DNA of 64,000 bases from positions 35,128-99,127 of the forward strand of contig NZ_MRDE01000024.1 of NCBI RefSeq assembly GCF_001968835.1, given 5' to 3'. The notes under the pieces are model-generated. The model did no database searches, had not been told where the DNA came from, and saw nothing but the letters and a program-made list of their open reading frames with translations. Shown here one piece after another: positions 41,521 through 57,643 of this stretch. Both the position numbers and the translations under genes were made by a program. Source of the DNA: Tersicoccus phoenicis. Lineage in GTDB: Bacteria; Actinomycetota; Actinomycetes; Actinomycetales; Micrococcaceae. Within the stretch, counting starts at the first letter, position 1. The number at the start of each line of letters is the position of its first letter.

Positions 41521-41838
41521 CTAGTGTGCGGTGAGGTAGTCGATCAAGGCCTTGCGCTGATGGACGCCGAGACCCCGGATCCGACGGGACGGCGAGATGC
41601 CTACCTCGGTCATGATAGCCGCCGAACGCTTCTTGCCCACGCCGGGCAGCGACTCCAGCATCTCGCTGACCTTCATCCGTCCGATCGCCTCGTCCGAGGC
41701 GCCCGAGTCGATCACGGCGGCGATCGAGGCCTTCCCCGACTTCAGCCGTGCCTTCGCATCGGCTCGCACGGTCCTCGCCGCGGTGGCCTTGTCCCGGGCA
41801 CGCGCCCGCTCGTCGGTGGTCAACGGTTTCAGAGCCAC
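41521..41838 (-). CDS. mihF: Integration host factor, actinobacterial type (MihF)
   Basis: MihF is a small nucleoid-associated protein, unrelated to the HU/IHF fold, that binds DNA through a helix-two-turn-helix motif. The 105-residue protein starts MALKPLTTDERARARDKA, has the basic helix RADAKARLKSGKASIAAV and the conserved VSEMLESLPGVGKKRSAAIM and RIRGLGVHQRKAL. GTG at 41838 has GGGAGAG upstream. It sits between pyrF and gmk as in mycobacteria. Confidence 0.95.
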   Translation of the reverse strand: MALKPLTTDERARARDKATAARTVRADAKARLKSGKASIAAVIDSGASDEAIGRMKVSEMLESLPGVGKKRSAAIMTEVGISPSRRIRGLGVHQRKALIDYLTAH

Positions 41839-41984
41839 GATTCTCTCCCGTGCACAGTCCCGATCGCCGGGACCGGCCTCGCGGACCGTCCGGCGCGTGG
41901 TTGTTGGTCGAACAGAGCCCGCGCCCCGGCCCGCGAGCACACCGGTGCGCGGGTGGGAAGGCCCCCGTGTCGCGTCGTGCAGGT

Positions 41985-41990
41985 AGTGTA
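41985..41990 (-). promoter_or_regulatory. Candidate -10 box (TACACT) for mihF-gmk-rpoZ
   Basis: TACACT on the minus strand matches the TANNNT consensus, about 147 nt upstream of the mihF start and downstream of pyrF. It would allow mihF and gmk to be expressed apart from the pyr operon. Confidence 0.4.
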
Positions 41991-42098
41991 ACCCGGGCCC
42001 GTGGCCGGGAACAGGACGGGGGGTCACCCCGACGGCACGGTGTGCCCGCAGGTCAGCGCACGGACGCAGCGCCCCCGAGGCCGGCGCGCCAGCCGCGG

Positions 42099-42978
42099 TC
42101 AGCGGCCGCGGGACAGGGCCCGCAGTTCCTCGGCCGTCCGCTCGACTGCGGCGCGCACCTCCGCCATGCTCGGCCCCGCGGTCAGGATCTGCCGACTGGA
42201 GGAGACCAGCGCCGCCGGCACGGCGGGCCCGAACGTGGCCGCCACCTCCGCGACGCCGGCACCCTGCGCCCCGAACCCGGGGGCGAGGAGCGGACCGGCC
42301 ACGGCGGCCAGGTCGATGCCCAGCCGGTCGATGCTCGCGGCGCCGACGGTGGCTCCGACGACCAGTCCGACCGGGCCCCAGCTGTCGGCGGACCGGCGGG
42401 CGGCGTTCTCGTCGGCGGCGGCCGCGCAGATCCGGGCGGCGACCGAGCCGCCCACGCCGTCGTCGCCGGCGTGCTGGACCGCGGCGCCCTCCGGGTTGGA
42501 GGTGAGAGCGAGCACGAACACGCCGCGGCCGGTCACGGCGGCCAGGTCGAGGGCCGGGCGCAGTGAGTCGAACCCCAGGTACGGGCTGAGCGTCACCGCG
42601 TCCGCGGCCAGCGGGGAGTCGTCGGCCAGCCACGCGTGCGCGTAGGCGGCCATGGTGGAGCCGATGTCGCCGCGCTTCGCGTCGGCGATGGTCAGCACGT
42701 CCGCGTCCGCCGCCTCCGCCAGCAGCCGCTCGAGCACCGCCAGTCCCGCCGACCCGTGCCGTTCGAACAGGGCCACCTGCGGTTTGATCGCGGCGCACCG
42801 TCCGGTGGCCGCCTCCAGCACGGAGCGACTGAACCGCTCGAGCCCGGCGGCGTCGTCCGCCAGGTCCCAGGCGCTCAGCAGCGCCGGATGCGGGTCGACG
42901 CCGACGCACAGGGGGCCGTTGCGGGTCATCGCCCGCTGCAGCCGGGGCCCGAAGCCCAGCACGGCCACGGAGGCGGGC

Positions 42979-42986
<8 letters not shown>
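42099..42986 (-). CDS. pyrF: Orotidine 5'-phosphate decarboxylase (type 2)
   Basis: PyrF makes UMP from OMP, the last step of de novo synthesis. The 295-residue protein belongs to the long type 2 subfamily. It shows LCVGVDPHP at the first strand, [14 protein letters not shown], and the catalytic Lys/Asp loop [18 protein letters not shown]. It starts inside the end of carB with an 8-nt overlap and closes the pyr operon. Confidence 0.95.
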
Positions 42987-46379
<3,393 letters not shown>

Positions 46380-46380
<1 letters not shown>

Positions 46381-47522
46381 CAGTGGGAATCCTCCATCAG
46401 GGCGATGAACCGGTCGAACAGGTAGGCCGCGTCGTGCGGGCCGGCCGCGGCCTCGGGGTGGTACTGGACCGAGAAGGCGGGGATGTCCAGGCAGCGCAGG
46501 CCCTCGACGACGTCGTCGTTCAGGCACACGTGGCTGACCTCGACCCGGCCGTAGTCGCCGACGGGGGCCAACACGGGCCCGTCCAGCGGGGCGTCGACGG
46601 CGAAGCCGTGGTTCTGGGAGGTGATCTCCACCTTCCCGGTGCTGCGGTCCAGTACCGGGACGTTGATGCCGCGGTGCCCGAAGCGGAGCTTGTAGGTGCC
46701 GAAGCCGAGGGCCCGGCCGAGCAGCTGGTTGCCGAAGCAGATGCCGAAGAACGGGATCCGGGCGTCCAGCACCCGGCGCAGCAGGGCCACCTGGTCGTCG
46801 GCGGTGGCCGGATCGCCCGGGCCGTTGGAGTAGAACACGCCGTCGGGTGCGATCGCCTGCAGGTCCGGCCAGCTGGTGGTGGCGGGCAGCACGTGCACCC
46901 GTACCCCGCGCTCGGCGAACCGGTGCGGGGTCATCGCCTTGATGCCCAGGTCGACGGCGGCCAGGGTGAATCGGACGGGCCCGTCCCAGCCGTGCTCGGC
47001 CGGTTCGATCACCTCGGCCTCGGTCACGGAGACCGTCTCGGCCAATCGGGCGCCGGTCATCGACGGGCTGGCGGCGACCGCGGCGGCCAGGTCGGCGACG
47101 GGCCGCTCAGCGTCGGGGCCGGAGAAGATGCCGCCGCGCATGGAGCCGGCGTCGCGCAGGTGCCGGGTCAGGGCGCGGGTGTCGATGCCGGCGATGCCGA
47201 CGATGCCCTGCCGGACCAGCTCGTCGTCGAGGGCGACCTCGCTGCGCCAGTTCGAGGGCCGGCGGGCGGGGTCGCGGACGATGTAGCCGGCGACCTGGAT
47301 GCGCACCGACTCGGCGTCCTCGCGGTTGACACCGGTGTTGCCGATGTGCGGCGCGGTCTGCACCACGAGCTGACCGGCGTAGGAGGGGTCGGTGATGGTC
47401 TCCTGATAGCCAGTCATGCCGGTGGCGAAGACGGCCTCGCCGAGTGCCTGCCCGACTGCGCCGTACGCGCGGCCGTGGAAGGTGCGCCCGTCCTCGAGGA
47501 TCAGGATGGCGGGTGTGGTCAT
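46380..47522 (-). CDS. carA: Carbamoyl-phosphate synthase small subunit
   Basis: CarA hydrolyses glutamine and channels ammonia to CarB. The 380-residue protein has the CPSase_sm domain ([31 protein letters not shown]) and a class I glutamine amidotransferase. The nucleophile Cys lies in [12 protein letters not shown] and the His/Glu pair in [11 protein letters not shown]. It overlaps the upstream PH-protein stop by 4 nt and the carB start by one base. Confidence 0.97.
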
Positions 47523-48118
47523 GCGGTGGGTCCCCTGCTCTCGCTGGTGTCGGTGGAATCGGGCGGCTCGGTGGGCCCGGTGCCGGGGGCGGGCTCCGCC
47601 TCGGGCACGCCGCCGGGCGTCTCGCGGCGCCGCACCCCCGGCAGGGTGAGCAGCGCCGCGATCAGGGCCGCCTGCTCGCCCGCGTGCCGGACGCGGAAGC
47701 CGGTGTCGACGCGGCGCGGTCCGAGCCGCCAGGTGAGCACGAGCAGCCCGTCCCGCTCGACGAACTTCCCCGCCATCCCGGACGTGGTGGTCACGGACTC
47801 GAGGTCGGCGGTGGGGATGACGACGTCGTCGGCGCCGCGACGGGCGATCAGCACCCCGCCGGGGTGCACCGTCAGGTCGGCGTCGGTGCGCACCCCGAGA
47901 CCGTGCACGGCGACCCGGTCCAGCCAGTCGCCCGCGCTGGTGGTGACCACGTACATGCCCGCGGCGCCGGCGAGCGGCTCACCCAGCTCCCCGGTCCGCT
48001 GCGGGGCGGGCACGTCCGCCTGGCGCCGCTGCCGGGCGCGCCAACCCCGGCGCATCAGGGCGAACACGACGACGAGGAGCGCGACGAGCAGGATCACAGC
48101 GAGCACGCGGCCGTTCAT
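47519..48118 (-). CDS. PH-like membrane protein of the pyr operon
   Basis: A 199-residue protein with one N-terminal membrane helix ([18 protein letters not shown]), then a bacterial PH-like domain running from about [14 protein letters not shown] to [11 protein letters not shown] Pro/Glu/Thr-rich tail follows. Its equivalent lies between pyrC and carA in many actinobacteria (Rv1382 in Mycobacterium tuberculosis), where its role is unknown; labels such as transporter are guesses. It overlaps pyrC and carA by 4 nt each, so it is locked into the operon. Confidence 0.85.
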   Translation of the reverse strand: MNGRVLAVILLVALLVVVFALMRRGWRARQRRQADVPAPQRTGELGEPLAGAAGMYVVTTSAGDWLDRVAVHGLGVRTDADLTVHPGGVLIARRGADDVVIPTADLESVTTTSGMAGKFVERDGLLVLTWRLGPRRVDTGFRVRHAGEQAALIAALLTLPGVRRRETPGGVPEAEPAPGTGPTEPPDSTDTSESRGPTA

Positions 48119-49482
48119 CGGGTTGCCTCCGCCGCGATCGACGGGAGCGGCCGCGGGTCGGCCGACTTCCCGTCCAGGACCGTGGGATGACCGGCGAGGA
48201 ACGTGGCGATCACCCGGCCGGGAAGCTCCCGTCCGGCGAAGGGACTGTTACGTCCCTTGGTGGCCATCGTCGCGGGGTCGACGACGCGTCGGGCGGCCGG
48301 GTCGACCAGGGTGACGTCGGCCCGTTCCCCGGCGGCCAGGCCGCCGCCCTGCCAGGGCAGCTTCCCGATCCGGGCGGGCGTCTGGGACATGATCCGGGCG
48401 ACGCCGGCCCAGTCGAGCATCCCGGTCTCGACCAGGGTCTGCTGGACGACGGAGAACGCGGTCTCCAGACCGGTCATCCCCATCGCGGCCTGGCTCCACT
48501 CGCACTCCTTGGCCTGGGCCGGGTGCGGGGCGTGGTCGGTGCCGATGGCGTCGATCGTGCCGTCCGCGACACCCTCCCGCAGCGCCCGCACGTCGTCGGC
48601 GGTCCGCAGCGGCGGGTTGACCTTGTACACCGGGTCGTACCCGGTGACCTCCTCGTCGGTGAGCAGCAGGTGGTGCGGCGTCACCTCGGCGGTGACCCGG
48701 ACGCCGCGCTGCTTCGCCCAGCGGATCAACTCGACGCTGCCGGCGGTGGAGACGTGGCACACGTGCAGCCGGGAGCCGACGTGCTCGGTGAGCAGCACGT
48801 CCCGGGCGATGATCGCCTCCTCGGCGACGGCCGGCCACCCGGTCAGGCCGAGGGTGGCCGAGACGCGGCCCTCGTTCATCTGCGCGCCCTCGGTCAGCCG
48901 CGGTTCCTGCGCGTGCTGGGCGATCACCCCGTCGAAGGCCTTGACGTACTCCAGGGCGCGGCGCATCAGCACCGGGTCGTGCACGCACATGCCGTCGTCG
49001 GAGAAGACCCGGACCCGGGCACGGGAGTCGGCCATGGCCCCGAGCTCGGCCAGCCGGGTGCCCCCCAGGCCCACGGTCACCGCACCGACCGGGCGGACTT
49101 CGGTCCAGCCGGCGTCCCGGCCCAGGGTGAAGACCTGCTCGACGACGCCCGCTGTGTCGGCGACCGGGTCCGAGTTCGCCATCGCGTGTACGGCGGTGTA
49201 GCCGCCCAGGGCTGCCGCCCGGGAACCGGTGAACACGGTCTCGGCATCCTCCCGGCCGGGTTCGCGCAGGTGGGTGTGCAGGTCGACGAACCCGGGCAGG
49301 GCGACCAGTCCGTCGGCGTCGACGGTGATGGCGCCGTCCGCGTCGACGGTGCCGGTCGCGGTGATCAGCCCGTTCTCGATCAGCAGGTCGGCGCAGTCCC
49401 CGCCGAGCGGGCGGGCGCCACGGATCACGTAGCGGCCCTGTCCGGGGGGCAGGGCGCTGGCGTCGGTCACGGAGTCGGTCAC
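48115..49482 (-). CDS. pyrC: Dihydroorotase
   Basis: PyrC closes carbamoyl-aspartate to dihydroorotate. The 455-residue zinc amidohydrolase of the class I type has [16 protein letters not shown] (metal HxH), [23 protein letters not shown], and GTDHAPH with the catalytic Asp. The GTG at 49482 overlaps the pyrB stop by 4 nt; a GTG four codons on is also possible. It is third in the pyrR-pyrB-pyrC run. Confidence 0.96.
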   Translation of the reverse strand: MTDSVTDASALPPGQGRYVIRGARPLGGDCADLLIENGLITATGTVDADGAITVDADGLVALPGFVDLHTHLREPGREDAETVFTGSRAAALGGYTAVHAMANSDPVADTAGVVEQVFTLGRDAGWTEVRPVGAVTVGLGGTRLAELGAMADSRARVRVFSDDGMCVHDPVLMRRALEYVKAFDGVIAQHAQEPRLTEGAQMNEGRVSATLGLTGWPAVAEEAIIARDVLLTEHVGSRLHVCHVSTAGSVELIRWAKQRGVRVTAEVTPHHLLLTDEEVTGYDPVYKVNPPLRTADDVRALREGVADGTIDAIGTDHAPHPAQAKECEWSQAAMGMTGLETAFSVVQQTLVETGMLDWAGVARIMSQTPARIGKLPWQGGGLAAGERADVTLVDPAARRVVDPATMATKGRNSPFAGRELPGRVIATFLAGHPTVLDGKSADPRPLPSIAAEATR

Positions 49483-50510
49483 GGCAACCTCACGGAGTCG
49501 GAAGGGGAACGGGTTTCGGCGTCGGCGGCCTCGTCCGGGCCTCCGGCGAGCAGCTGGTAGAGCACGGCCATCCGGACGGAGACGCCGTTGCGGACCTGCG
49601 CCAGGACGGTGGACCGGGGCGAGTCGGCGGCCTCGGCGGCGATCTCCAGGCCCCGGTTCATCGGTCCGGGGTGCATGATGATCGTCTCGGCGGCCGGACC
49701 GCCCGCCGCCGATGCCGTGTCGAGGGCGGCCAGCCGGGCGGCGTCGAAGCCCCAGCGGCGGGCGTACTCGCGGGCGGTCGGGAAGAACGCGGCGTGCATC
49801 CGCTCCGCCTGGACCCGGAGCATCATCACGGCGTCGACGCCGTCGGCGAGCACCTCGTCCAGGTCGTAGCTGATCCGGGCCGGCCAGCCCGCCGCGCCGA
49901 CCGGCAGCAGCGTCGGCGGGGCGACGAGGGTGACGTCCGCGCCGAGCGTGGTCAGCAGCCACAGGTTGGAGCGAGCCACCCGGGAGTGCAGCACGTCCCC
50001 GACGATGGCCACCCGGATCCCGCTCAGGTCGGTGCCGGCCGGGTCGGTGCCGGCGACGGCAGCACGGTGCCGGCGCAGGGTGAACGCGTCCAGAAGGGCC
50101 TGGGTGGGGTGCTCGTGCGTGCCGTCCCCGGCGTTGACGACGCCCGCGTCGATCCAGCCGGACCGGGCCAGCTGCTCGGCGGCGCCGGAGGACGCGTGCC
50201 GGATCACGACGGCGTCCGCGCCCATCGCCTCCAGGGTCTGGGCGGTGTCCTTGAGGGACTCTCCCTTGGACACGGAGGAGCCCTTCGCGGCGAAGGTGAT
50301 CACGTCGGCGCTCAATCGCTTGGCGGCGGCCTCGAACGAGATGCGGGTCCGGGTGGAGTCCTCGAAGAAAAGGTTCACGACGGTGCGGCCGCGCAGCACC
50401 GGCAGCTTCCTGACCTCCCGGTGCTCGACCTCGGACATCCGTTCGGCGGTGTCGAGCAGTCCGATGGCGGTGGTGCGGGACAGGCCCGCGGTGCTCAGCA
50501 GGTGCTTCAT
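49479..50510 (-). CDS. pyrB: Aspartate carbamoyltransferase catalytic subunit
   Basis: PyrB joins carbamoyl phosphate and aspartate. The 343-residue protein has the carbamoyl-phosphate loop [25 protein letters not shown] with the mobile 80s-loop Lys, and [12 protein letters not shown]. No regulatory subunit gene (pyrI) is present, as in other actinobacteria. It overlaps pyrR and pyrC by 4 nt. Confidence 0.97.
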   Translation of the reverse strand: MKHLLSTAGLSRTTAIGLLDTAERMSEVEHREVRKLPVLRGRTVVNLFFEDSTRTRISFEAAAKRLSADVITFAAKGSSVSKGESLKDTAQTLEAMGADAVVIRHASSGAAEQLARSGWIDAGVVNAGDGTHEHPTQALLDAFTLRRHRAAVAGTDPAGTDLSGIRVAIVGDVLHSRVARSNLWLLTTLGADVTLVAPPTLLPVGAAGWPARISYDLDEVLADGVDAVMMLRVQAERMHAAFFPTAREYARRWGFDAARLAALDTASAAGGPAAETIIMHPGPMNRGLEIAAEAADSPRSTVLAQVRNGVSVRMAVLYQLLAGGPDEAADAETRSPSDSVRLP

Positions 50511-51145
50511 CCCTCGATCACCACCTCGTCGACGGGCCGGGAGACCGGGTCGGTGGTAGCGCCGGAGGCGGTGTCGGGACCGGTGTCTGAGGCGGTGCCG
50601 AAACCGGTGTCGCCGTCGGTCTCGGTCAGCCGGACCCGGACCCGCTCGGCGGAGGAGGTGGGCAGGTTCTTGCCCACGTGATCCGCGCGGATGGGCAGTT
50701 CGCGGTGCCCGCGGTCCACCAGCACGGCCAGCCGGACGATCCGGGGCCGGCCCAGGTCGGCGAGGGCGTCGAGGGCGGCGCGGATGGTCCGGCCGGAGCA
50801 GAGCACGTCGTCCACCAGGACGACGACCTTGTCGTCCACGCCCGCCGGGGGCAGCGTCGTGGCGTGGGGGCTACGGACGGGGTGGCGGCGCAGGTCGTCC
50901 CGGAACATGGTGACGTCCAGCTGACCGACGATGGCGGCCGGGTCGGCGACGGGCTCGATGGCCCCGATGCGGGTGGCGAGCCGACGGGCCAGCGGGTAAC
51001 CGCGGCGGGGGATGCCCAGGAGGATGAGGTTCTCGGCTCCCCGGTTGCCCTCGATGATCTCGTGGGCCATGCGGGTCAGCGCCCGGTCGATGTCGGGAGC
51101 CGACAGAACGACGCGCGTCCTGGTCCCGTTCGGGGGCACACTCAT
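50507..51145 (-). CDS. pyrR: Pyrimidine operon regulator / uracil phosphoribosyltransferase PyrR
   Basis: PyrR senses UMP/UTP and PRPP and represses the operon by binding its mRNA; it also has uracil phosphoribosyltransferase activity. The PRPP loop [15 protein letters not shown] is intact, as is [17 protein letters not shown]. At 212 residues it is longer than usual because a repeat-rich segment ([16 protein letters not shown]) splits its C-terminus, leaving the usual end DEVVIEG. The ATG at 51145 has a strong AGGAGGAGG site, which in actinobacteria can be the target of PyrR translational repression. Confidence 0.94.
   Translation of the reverse strand: MSVPPNGTRTRVVLSAPDIDRALTRMAHEIIEGNRGAENLILLGIPRRGYPLARRLATRIGAIEPVADPAAIVGQLDVTMFRDDLRRHPVRSPHATTLPPAGVDDKVVVLVDDVLCSGRTIRAALDALADLGRPRIVRLAVLVDRGHRELPIRADHVGKNLPTSSAERVRVRLTETDGDTGFGTASDTGPDTASGATTDPVSRPVDEVVIEG
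50565..50612 (-). repeat. 24-bp imperfect tandem repeat inside pyrR
   Basis: Two adjacent 24-nt units match at 20 of 24 positions and encode the eight-residue repeat of the type DTGxxTAS near the PyrR C-terminus. The frame is preserved. Confidence 0.65.
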
Positions 51146-51204
51146 CCGCTGCCTCCTCCTTCCCCGCCTCACAGGACGGTCATTAAAGGGTGGGTGCGGC
51201 ATCC

Positions 51205-51210
51205 ACGCTA
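51205..51210 (-). promoter_or_regulatory. Candidate -10 box (TAGCGT) of the pyr operon
   Basis: TAGCGT on the minus strand lies 59 nt upstream of the pyrR ATG and gives a short leader that includes the AGGAGGAGG ribosome site. It is back to back with the prsW promoter. Confidence 0.45.
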
Positions 51211-51225
51211 CCACGGGGCCGGACC

Positions 51226-51231
51226 TATTCT
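51226..51231 (+). promoter_or_regulatory. -10 box (TATTCT) of prsW, leaderless
   Basis: TATTCT is followed by seven bases and the ATG at 51239. No ribosome site is present, so translation probably starts at the 5' end of the mRNA. Confidence 0.5.
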
Positions 51232-51238
51232 GGGGCCT

Positions 51239-52570
51239 ATGACCACCCCGGGCCGGCGGCAGGACCGCACGTTCGACCCCTACGATCAGTCGCCCTACCG
51301 GCCCGCGCCAGCGCCGGAACACGCGCCGCCGGCGTGGTCGGCGCCCGGGTGGCGCAGCCCGTCGCGGCCGCGGTCCTCCCCCGCCCCTGCGCGGCCGGTC
51401 GCGGTGGCACCGTTGTGGCAGGCACCCTCGAGGCCCCGGCGGGGCGTGGGCGGCACGGTCGTGCTCGTCCTGCTGTTCGTGTTCCTCGCCGCCGCGTCGA
51501 TCGGCGTCGGTGTGCTGCTCGTGTCGCGGTTGGGCGCGGGCGCTTTGGTGATCTGTTGGCTGCTCGCGCTGGTCCCGTTGTCCATCGTGTTGCTGGCGGT
51601 CCGCTGGCTGGACCGCTGGGAACCCGAACCACCGGTGACGAAGGTGTTCGCGTTCCTGTGGGGGGCGGCCGGCTCGATCGTCGTCACGATGGCGATCGGT
51701 GAACCGGTGCGCCGTTACCTGCGTGCCGCCACCGATCCGGGCACGTCGGAGGTGCTGGGTACGGTGCTGCAGGCCCCGGTGGTCGAGGAGTTCGCCAAGG
51801 GGCTCGGCGTGCTGCTGCTCGTGCTGTTGCGGCGGCGGCACGTGGACGGGCCGGTGGACGGCATCGTCTACGCGATGCTCGTCGCGGCGGGTTTCGCGTT
51901 CACCGAGAACATTCTCTACTTCGGTTCCACCCTCGGCCGGGCGGGGGTGATCGACGCCTCCCTGGCGGCCGTCTTCATCGGCCGGGGCCTGCTCTCGCCG
52001 TTCGCGCACGCCATGTTCACCGGTTCTCTGGGCTTCGCCCTGGGCTGGGCGTCCCGCCGGCAGCACACCGTCCCGCTGCTGCTCGCGTTCGTGCTGGGCC
52101 TGGTGCCGGCGGTGGCGCTGCATGCGTTGTGGAACGGCGGGGCGACGCTGGCCGGCAGCTTCATCGGCTTCTACGTCCTGGTCGAGGTGCCCCTGTTCGT
52201 TCTCGCCGTCGCGGGCCTGGTGCTGCTGGGCCGCGGGGAGGTGCGGTTGACCCGGGCCAGGCTCGCCGACTACGTGCGCGCCGGGTGGTTCACACCGGCC
52301 GAGGTGCAGGTGCTCGCGACGCCGGCCGGTCGGCGGAAGGCGTTGGCGTGGGCGAGCAGCCGCGGCGCCCGGGCACCGATGAAGCGGTTCATCCGGGACG
52401 CCACGGCGCTGGCGTTCACCCGGCAGCGGATCATCGCCGGGTTCGACCGCACCGGGCGGCAGGGGAAGTCGGCTCGGCCGGGGAATGCCGTGTTGCAGCA
52501 GGAGGAGGAACTCCGGCTGCTGCACGCGGTCACCGCGGCCCGTGGCGAGGTGCTGGCCCGGACACGGTGA
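51239..52570 (+). CDS. PrsW family intramembrane metalloprotease
   Basis: PrsW proteases cut membrane-bound anti-sigma factors in other bacteria. The 443-residue protein has a Pro/Arg-rich cytoplasmic N-terminus of about 80 residues, then about eight membrane helices. The active-site motifs are all present: [10 protein letters not shown] (EExxK), [21 protein letters not shown], and [11 protein letters not shown] soluble C-terminal tail of about 110 residues follows. It is a single plus-strand gene inserted in the long minus-strand run, between pyrR and nusB. No anti-sigma or sigma gene is adjacent, so its target is unknown. Confidence 0.9.
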   Translation: MTTPGRRQDRTFDPYDQSPYRPAPAPEHAPPAWSAPGWRSPSRPRSSPAPARPVAVAPLWQAPSRPRRGVGGTVVLVLLFVFLAAASIGVGVLLVSRLGAGALVICWLLALVPLSIVLLAVRWLDRWEPEPPVTKVFAFLWGAAGSIVVTMAIGEPVRRYLRAATDPGTSEVLGTVLQAPVVEEFAKGLGVLLLVLLRRRHVDGPVDGIVYAMLVAAGFAFTENILYFGSTLGRAGVIDASLAAVFIGRGLLSPFAHAMFTGSLGFALGWASRRQHTVPLLLAFVLGLVPAVALHALWNGGATLAGSFIGFYVLVEVPLFVLAVAGLVLLGRGEVRLTRARLADYVRAGWFTPAEVQVLATPAGRRKALAWASSRGARAPMKRFIRDATALAFTRQRIIAGFDRTGRQGKSARPGNAVLQQEEELRLLHAVTAARGEVLARTR

Positions 52571-52586
52571 CCGGACACGGTCACCG
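52565..52586. terminator. Bidirectional hairpin between prsW and nusB
   Basis: Perfect 9-bp arms CGGTGACCG and CGGTCACCG enclose GACA. It includes the prsW stop codon and ends nine bases before the nusB stop, between converging genes. No T-run. Confidence 0.7.
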
Positions 52587-52594
52587 GACTCGGG

Positions 52595-53005
52595 TCAGGC
52601 CAGCAGGGTCGGCTTGAGCTGCTGGAGCCGGCCGAGCAGGCCGTTGACGAAGGACGGCGAGTCGTCGGTGGACAGTTCCTTGGCCATCGCGACCGCCTCC
52701 GCGACGGCCACGTTGTCCGGCACGTCGTCGTTGAACAGCAGCTCCCAGGCGCCGACCCGCAGCACGACCCGATCCACGGACGGCATCCGCTCCAGGGACC
52801 AGCCCTGGGAGTAGGTGGTCAGGTACTCGTCGATCTCGGTCTGCCGGCTGATCACCCCGTCGATGATCTGCTCGGTGTACTCCCCGTAGGTGGCCTCGGT
52901 GTTCCGCCGCCGCAGCGTGAGGATCTCCGCGGTCGGCAGCGACCGCTGCTCGGCCTCGAAGAGGATCTCGAAGGCCCGGCGTCGGGCCTTCCCGCGGGCA
53001 CTCAT
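52595..53005 (-). CDS. nusB: Transcription antitermination factor NusB
   Basis: NusB binds boxA RNA together with NusE (S10) during rRNA transcription. The 136-residue all-helical protein begins SARGKARRRAFEILFEAE, has WSLERMPSVDRVVLRVGAWEL and ends FVNGLLGRLQQL, all family hallmarks. Its ATG shares one base with the efp stop (TGATG), so the pair is translationally coupled. Confidence 0.97.
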   Translation of the reverse strand: MSARGKARRRAFEILFEAEQRSLPTAEILTLRRRNTEATYGEYTEQIIDGVISRQTEIDEYLTTYSQGWSLERMPSVDRVVLRVGAWELLFNDDVPDNVAVAEAVAMAKELSTDDSPSFVNGLLGRLQQLKPTLLA

Positions 53006-53565
53006 CAGTTGACGCGGCCCAGGTAGTCCCCGGTGCGGGTGTCGACCTTGACCTTCGTGCCGGTCTCCAGGAACAAGGGCACCTGGATCTCGTACCCGGT
53101 CTCCACGGTGGCGGGCTTCGTCCCGGCCGAGGACCGGTCGCCCTGCAGCCCGGGCTCGGTGTACGTGATCTCCAGGACCACCGACGGCGGCAGCTCGATG
53201 GAGAGCACCTCGCCCTCGTGCAGGGCGATCTGCACGGTCTGGCTCTCCAGCATGAAGTTCGCGGCGTCGCCCACGGCCTCTCCGGCCACGGTCAGCTGGT
53301 CGTAGTCCGAGGTGTCCATGAACACGAAGTCGGCGCCGTCCTGGTACAGGTACTGGTAGTCGCGCCGGTCGACGGTCGCGAAGTCCATCTTGGTGCCGGC
53401 GTTGAACGTCTTGTCGACCACCTTGTTGGTGCGCACGTTGCGCAGCTTGGTGCGCACGAAAGCGCCGCCCTTGCCCGGCTTGACGTGCTGGAACTCGATG
53501 ACGTTCCACAGGTTGCCCTCGAGGTTCAGGACGCTGCCGTTCTTGATGTCGTTCGTGGTGGCCAC
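53005..53565 (-). CDS. efp: Elongation factor P
   Basis: EF-P relieves ribosome stalling at polyproline. The 186-residue protein has the KOW-like domain I with the loop [10 protein letters not shown], whose tip Lys is the usual modification site, and two OB domains ending [15 protein letters not shown] at 53565 was chosen because GAGAG precedes it and the family begins [10 protein letters not shown]; an upstream ATG would add 41 unrelated residues. No epmA- or ymfI-like modification gene is seen nearby. Confidence 0.97.
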   Translation of the reverse strand: MATTNDIKNGSVLNLEGNLWNVIEFQHVKPGKGGAFVRTKLRNVRTNKVVDKTFNAGTKMDFATVDRRDYQYLYQDGADFVFMDTSDYDQLTVAGEAVGDAANFMLESQTVQIALHEGEVLSIELPPSVVLEITYTEPGLQGDRSSAGTKPATVETGYEIQVPLFLETGTKVKVDTRTGDYLGRVN

Positions 53566-53720
53566 AGAGCGCTCTCTCGTCGTGATGATTGCCGGCGCGA
53601 CGGAGGCCGGCACTGGCCGGGTCCGACACGGACGCCGGGTGGGCTCGAAAAAGCCACGGACCATGTTACAGGGCCGCCGCTGCCCCACGTGCTCCGATCA
53701 TCCGCTCCGGCGCATCGGAC

Positions 53721-53749
53721 CCGCCGGCGTCGCGTCCGGAAGCCGGCGG
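53721..53749 (-). terminator. Candidate hairpin terminator after aroB
   Basis: Arms CCGCCGGC and GCCGGCGG enclose 13 nt, just downstream of the aroB stop and upstream of efp. It would separate the aro operon from efp-nusB. Confidence 0.5.
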
Positions 53750-53755
53750 TGAACC

Positions 53756-56648
<2,893 letters not shown>

Positions 56649-56677
56649 GGTTCCCATCCTCGCACGCGCTCCGGCGG

Positions 56678-57643
56678 CTACTCGCGCCGGGGCAGCCCGA
56701 CGGCGTCACACATGGCGTCCAGCAGCGCCGTCTCGTCGACCTCGGTTCCGGTACCGCCGCTCGCTGTCCCCGCCGCGAACCGCTCGGGCACGAACAGACG
56801 CACCTGTTCAACGGCCTGATAGAGCAGCATCTCCAGACCCGGCACGATCACTCCGCCGGCCCGAGCCCAGTGGTCGGCCAGCGCCGACGGCCACGGATCG
56901 TAGGCGGCGTCCAGCAGCACCGCACCGGACCGGACCGCGGTATGGGCCTGGACCATCGCGGCGGCGAGCCCGTCCGCGCCCCGCGGGGGCAGAGTGGCGA
57001 TGACGAGGTCGGCCTCGGGCAGTTGGTCGACGGCGTCGTCCCAGTCGCAGAAGGTCAGCTCGACGCCGACTTTCCGCCCGACCCGCCGCACGTTGGCGGC
57101 GCGGGCGGAGTCCCGGACGAACAGGTCGACCTCCCGGGCCTCGAGCGCGGCCATGGCCGCGACCGCGGCGCTGGCCGTCCCGCCACCGCCGAGGACGGCG
57201 CCGCGCAGCCCGGGGCGCACCCCGGCGTGGGTGACCGCGTTGACGATGCCGTCGACGTCGGTGTTGTGGCCGGTCAGGACGCGCTCCCCGACGGGCCCGT
57301 CCACCGTGACCGTGTTGACGACACCGAGGGCCTGCGCACGACCGTCGAGCCGGTCCACCCGTTCGGCGGTGCCACCCTTCAGGGGCATGGTCACGGACAG
57401 TCCGGTCCAACCGTCCTCGGCGCGGACCCGCGCCAGAACCTCGTCGAGCTGGTCCAGGGTCGTGTCGATCGCCTCGTACCCGATCGCGACGTCGAGCATC
57501 CGGTAGGCGGCGGTGTGCAGCGCCGGCGACATGCTGTGGGCGATGGGGTGACCGAGGACGGCTGCCCGCCGGCCGGCATCCGGGCCGGGCGAACCGGACG
57601 ACCGGCCGGACCCGCGCGGATCGGCCGCGTCGGGTGCGGTCAC
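56678..57643 (-). CDS. aroE: Shikimate dehydrogenase
   Basis: AroE reduces 3-dehydroshikimate to shikimate with NADPH. The 321-residue protein has [18 protein letters not shown], the catalytic Lys in [19 protein letters not shown], and the dinucleotide loop [15 protein letters not shown], then [20 protein letters not shown] at 57643 overlaps the mltG stop by 4 nt, as elsewhere in this cluster; ATG at 57670 would give a 31-nt overlap. Confidence 0.95.
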   Translation of the reverse strand: MTAPDAADPRGSGRSSGSPGPDAGRRAAVLGHPIAHSMSPALHTAAYRMLDVAIGYEAIDTTLDQLDEVLARVRAEDGWTGLSVTMPLKGGTAERVDRLDGRAQALGVVNTVTVDGPVGERVLTGHNTDVDGIVNAVTHAGVRPGLRGAVLGGGGTASAAVAAMAALEAREVDLFVRDSARAANVRRVGRKVGVELTFCDWDDAVDQLPEADLVIATLPPRGADGLAAAMVQAHTAVRSGAVLLDAAYDPWPSALADHWARAGGVIVPGLEMLLYQAVEQVRLFVPERFAAGTASGGTGTEVDETALLDAMCDAVGLPRRE

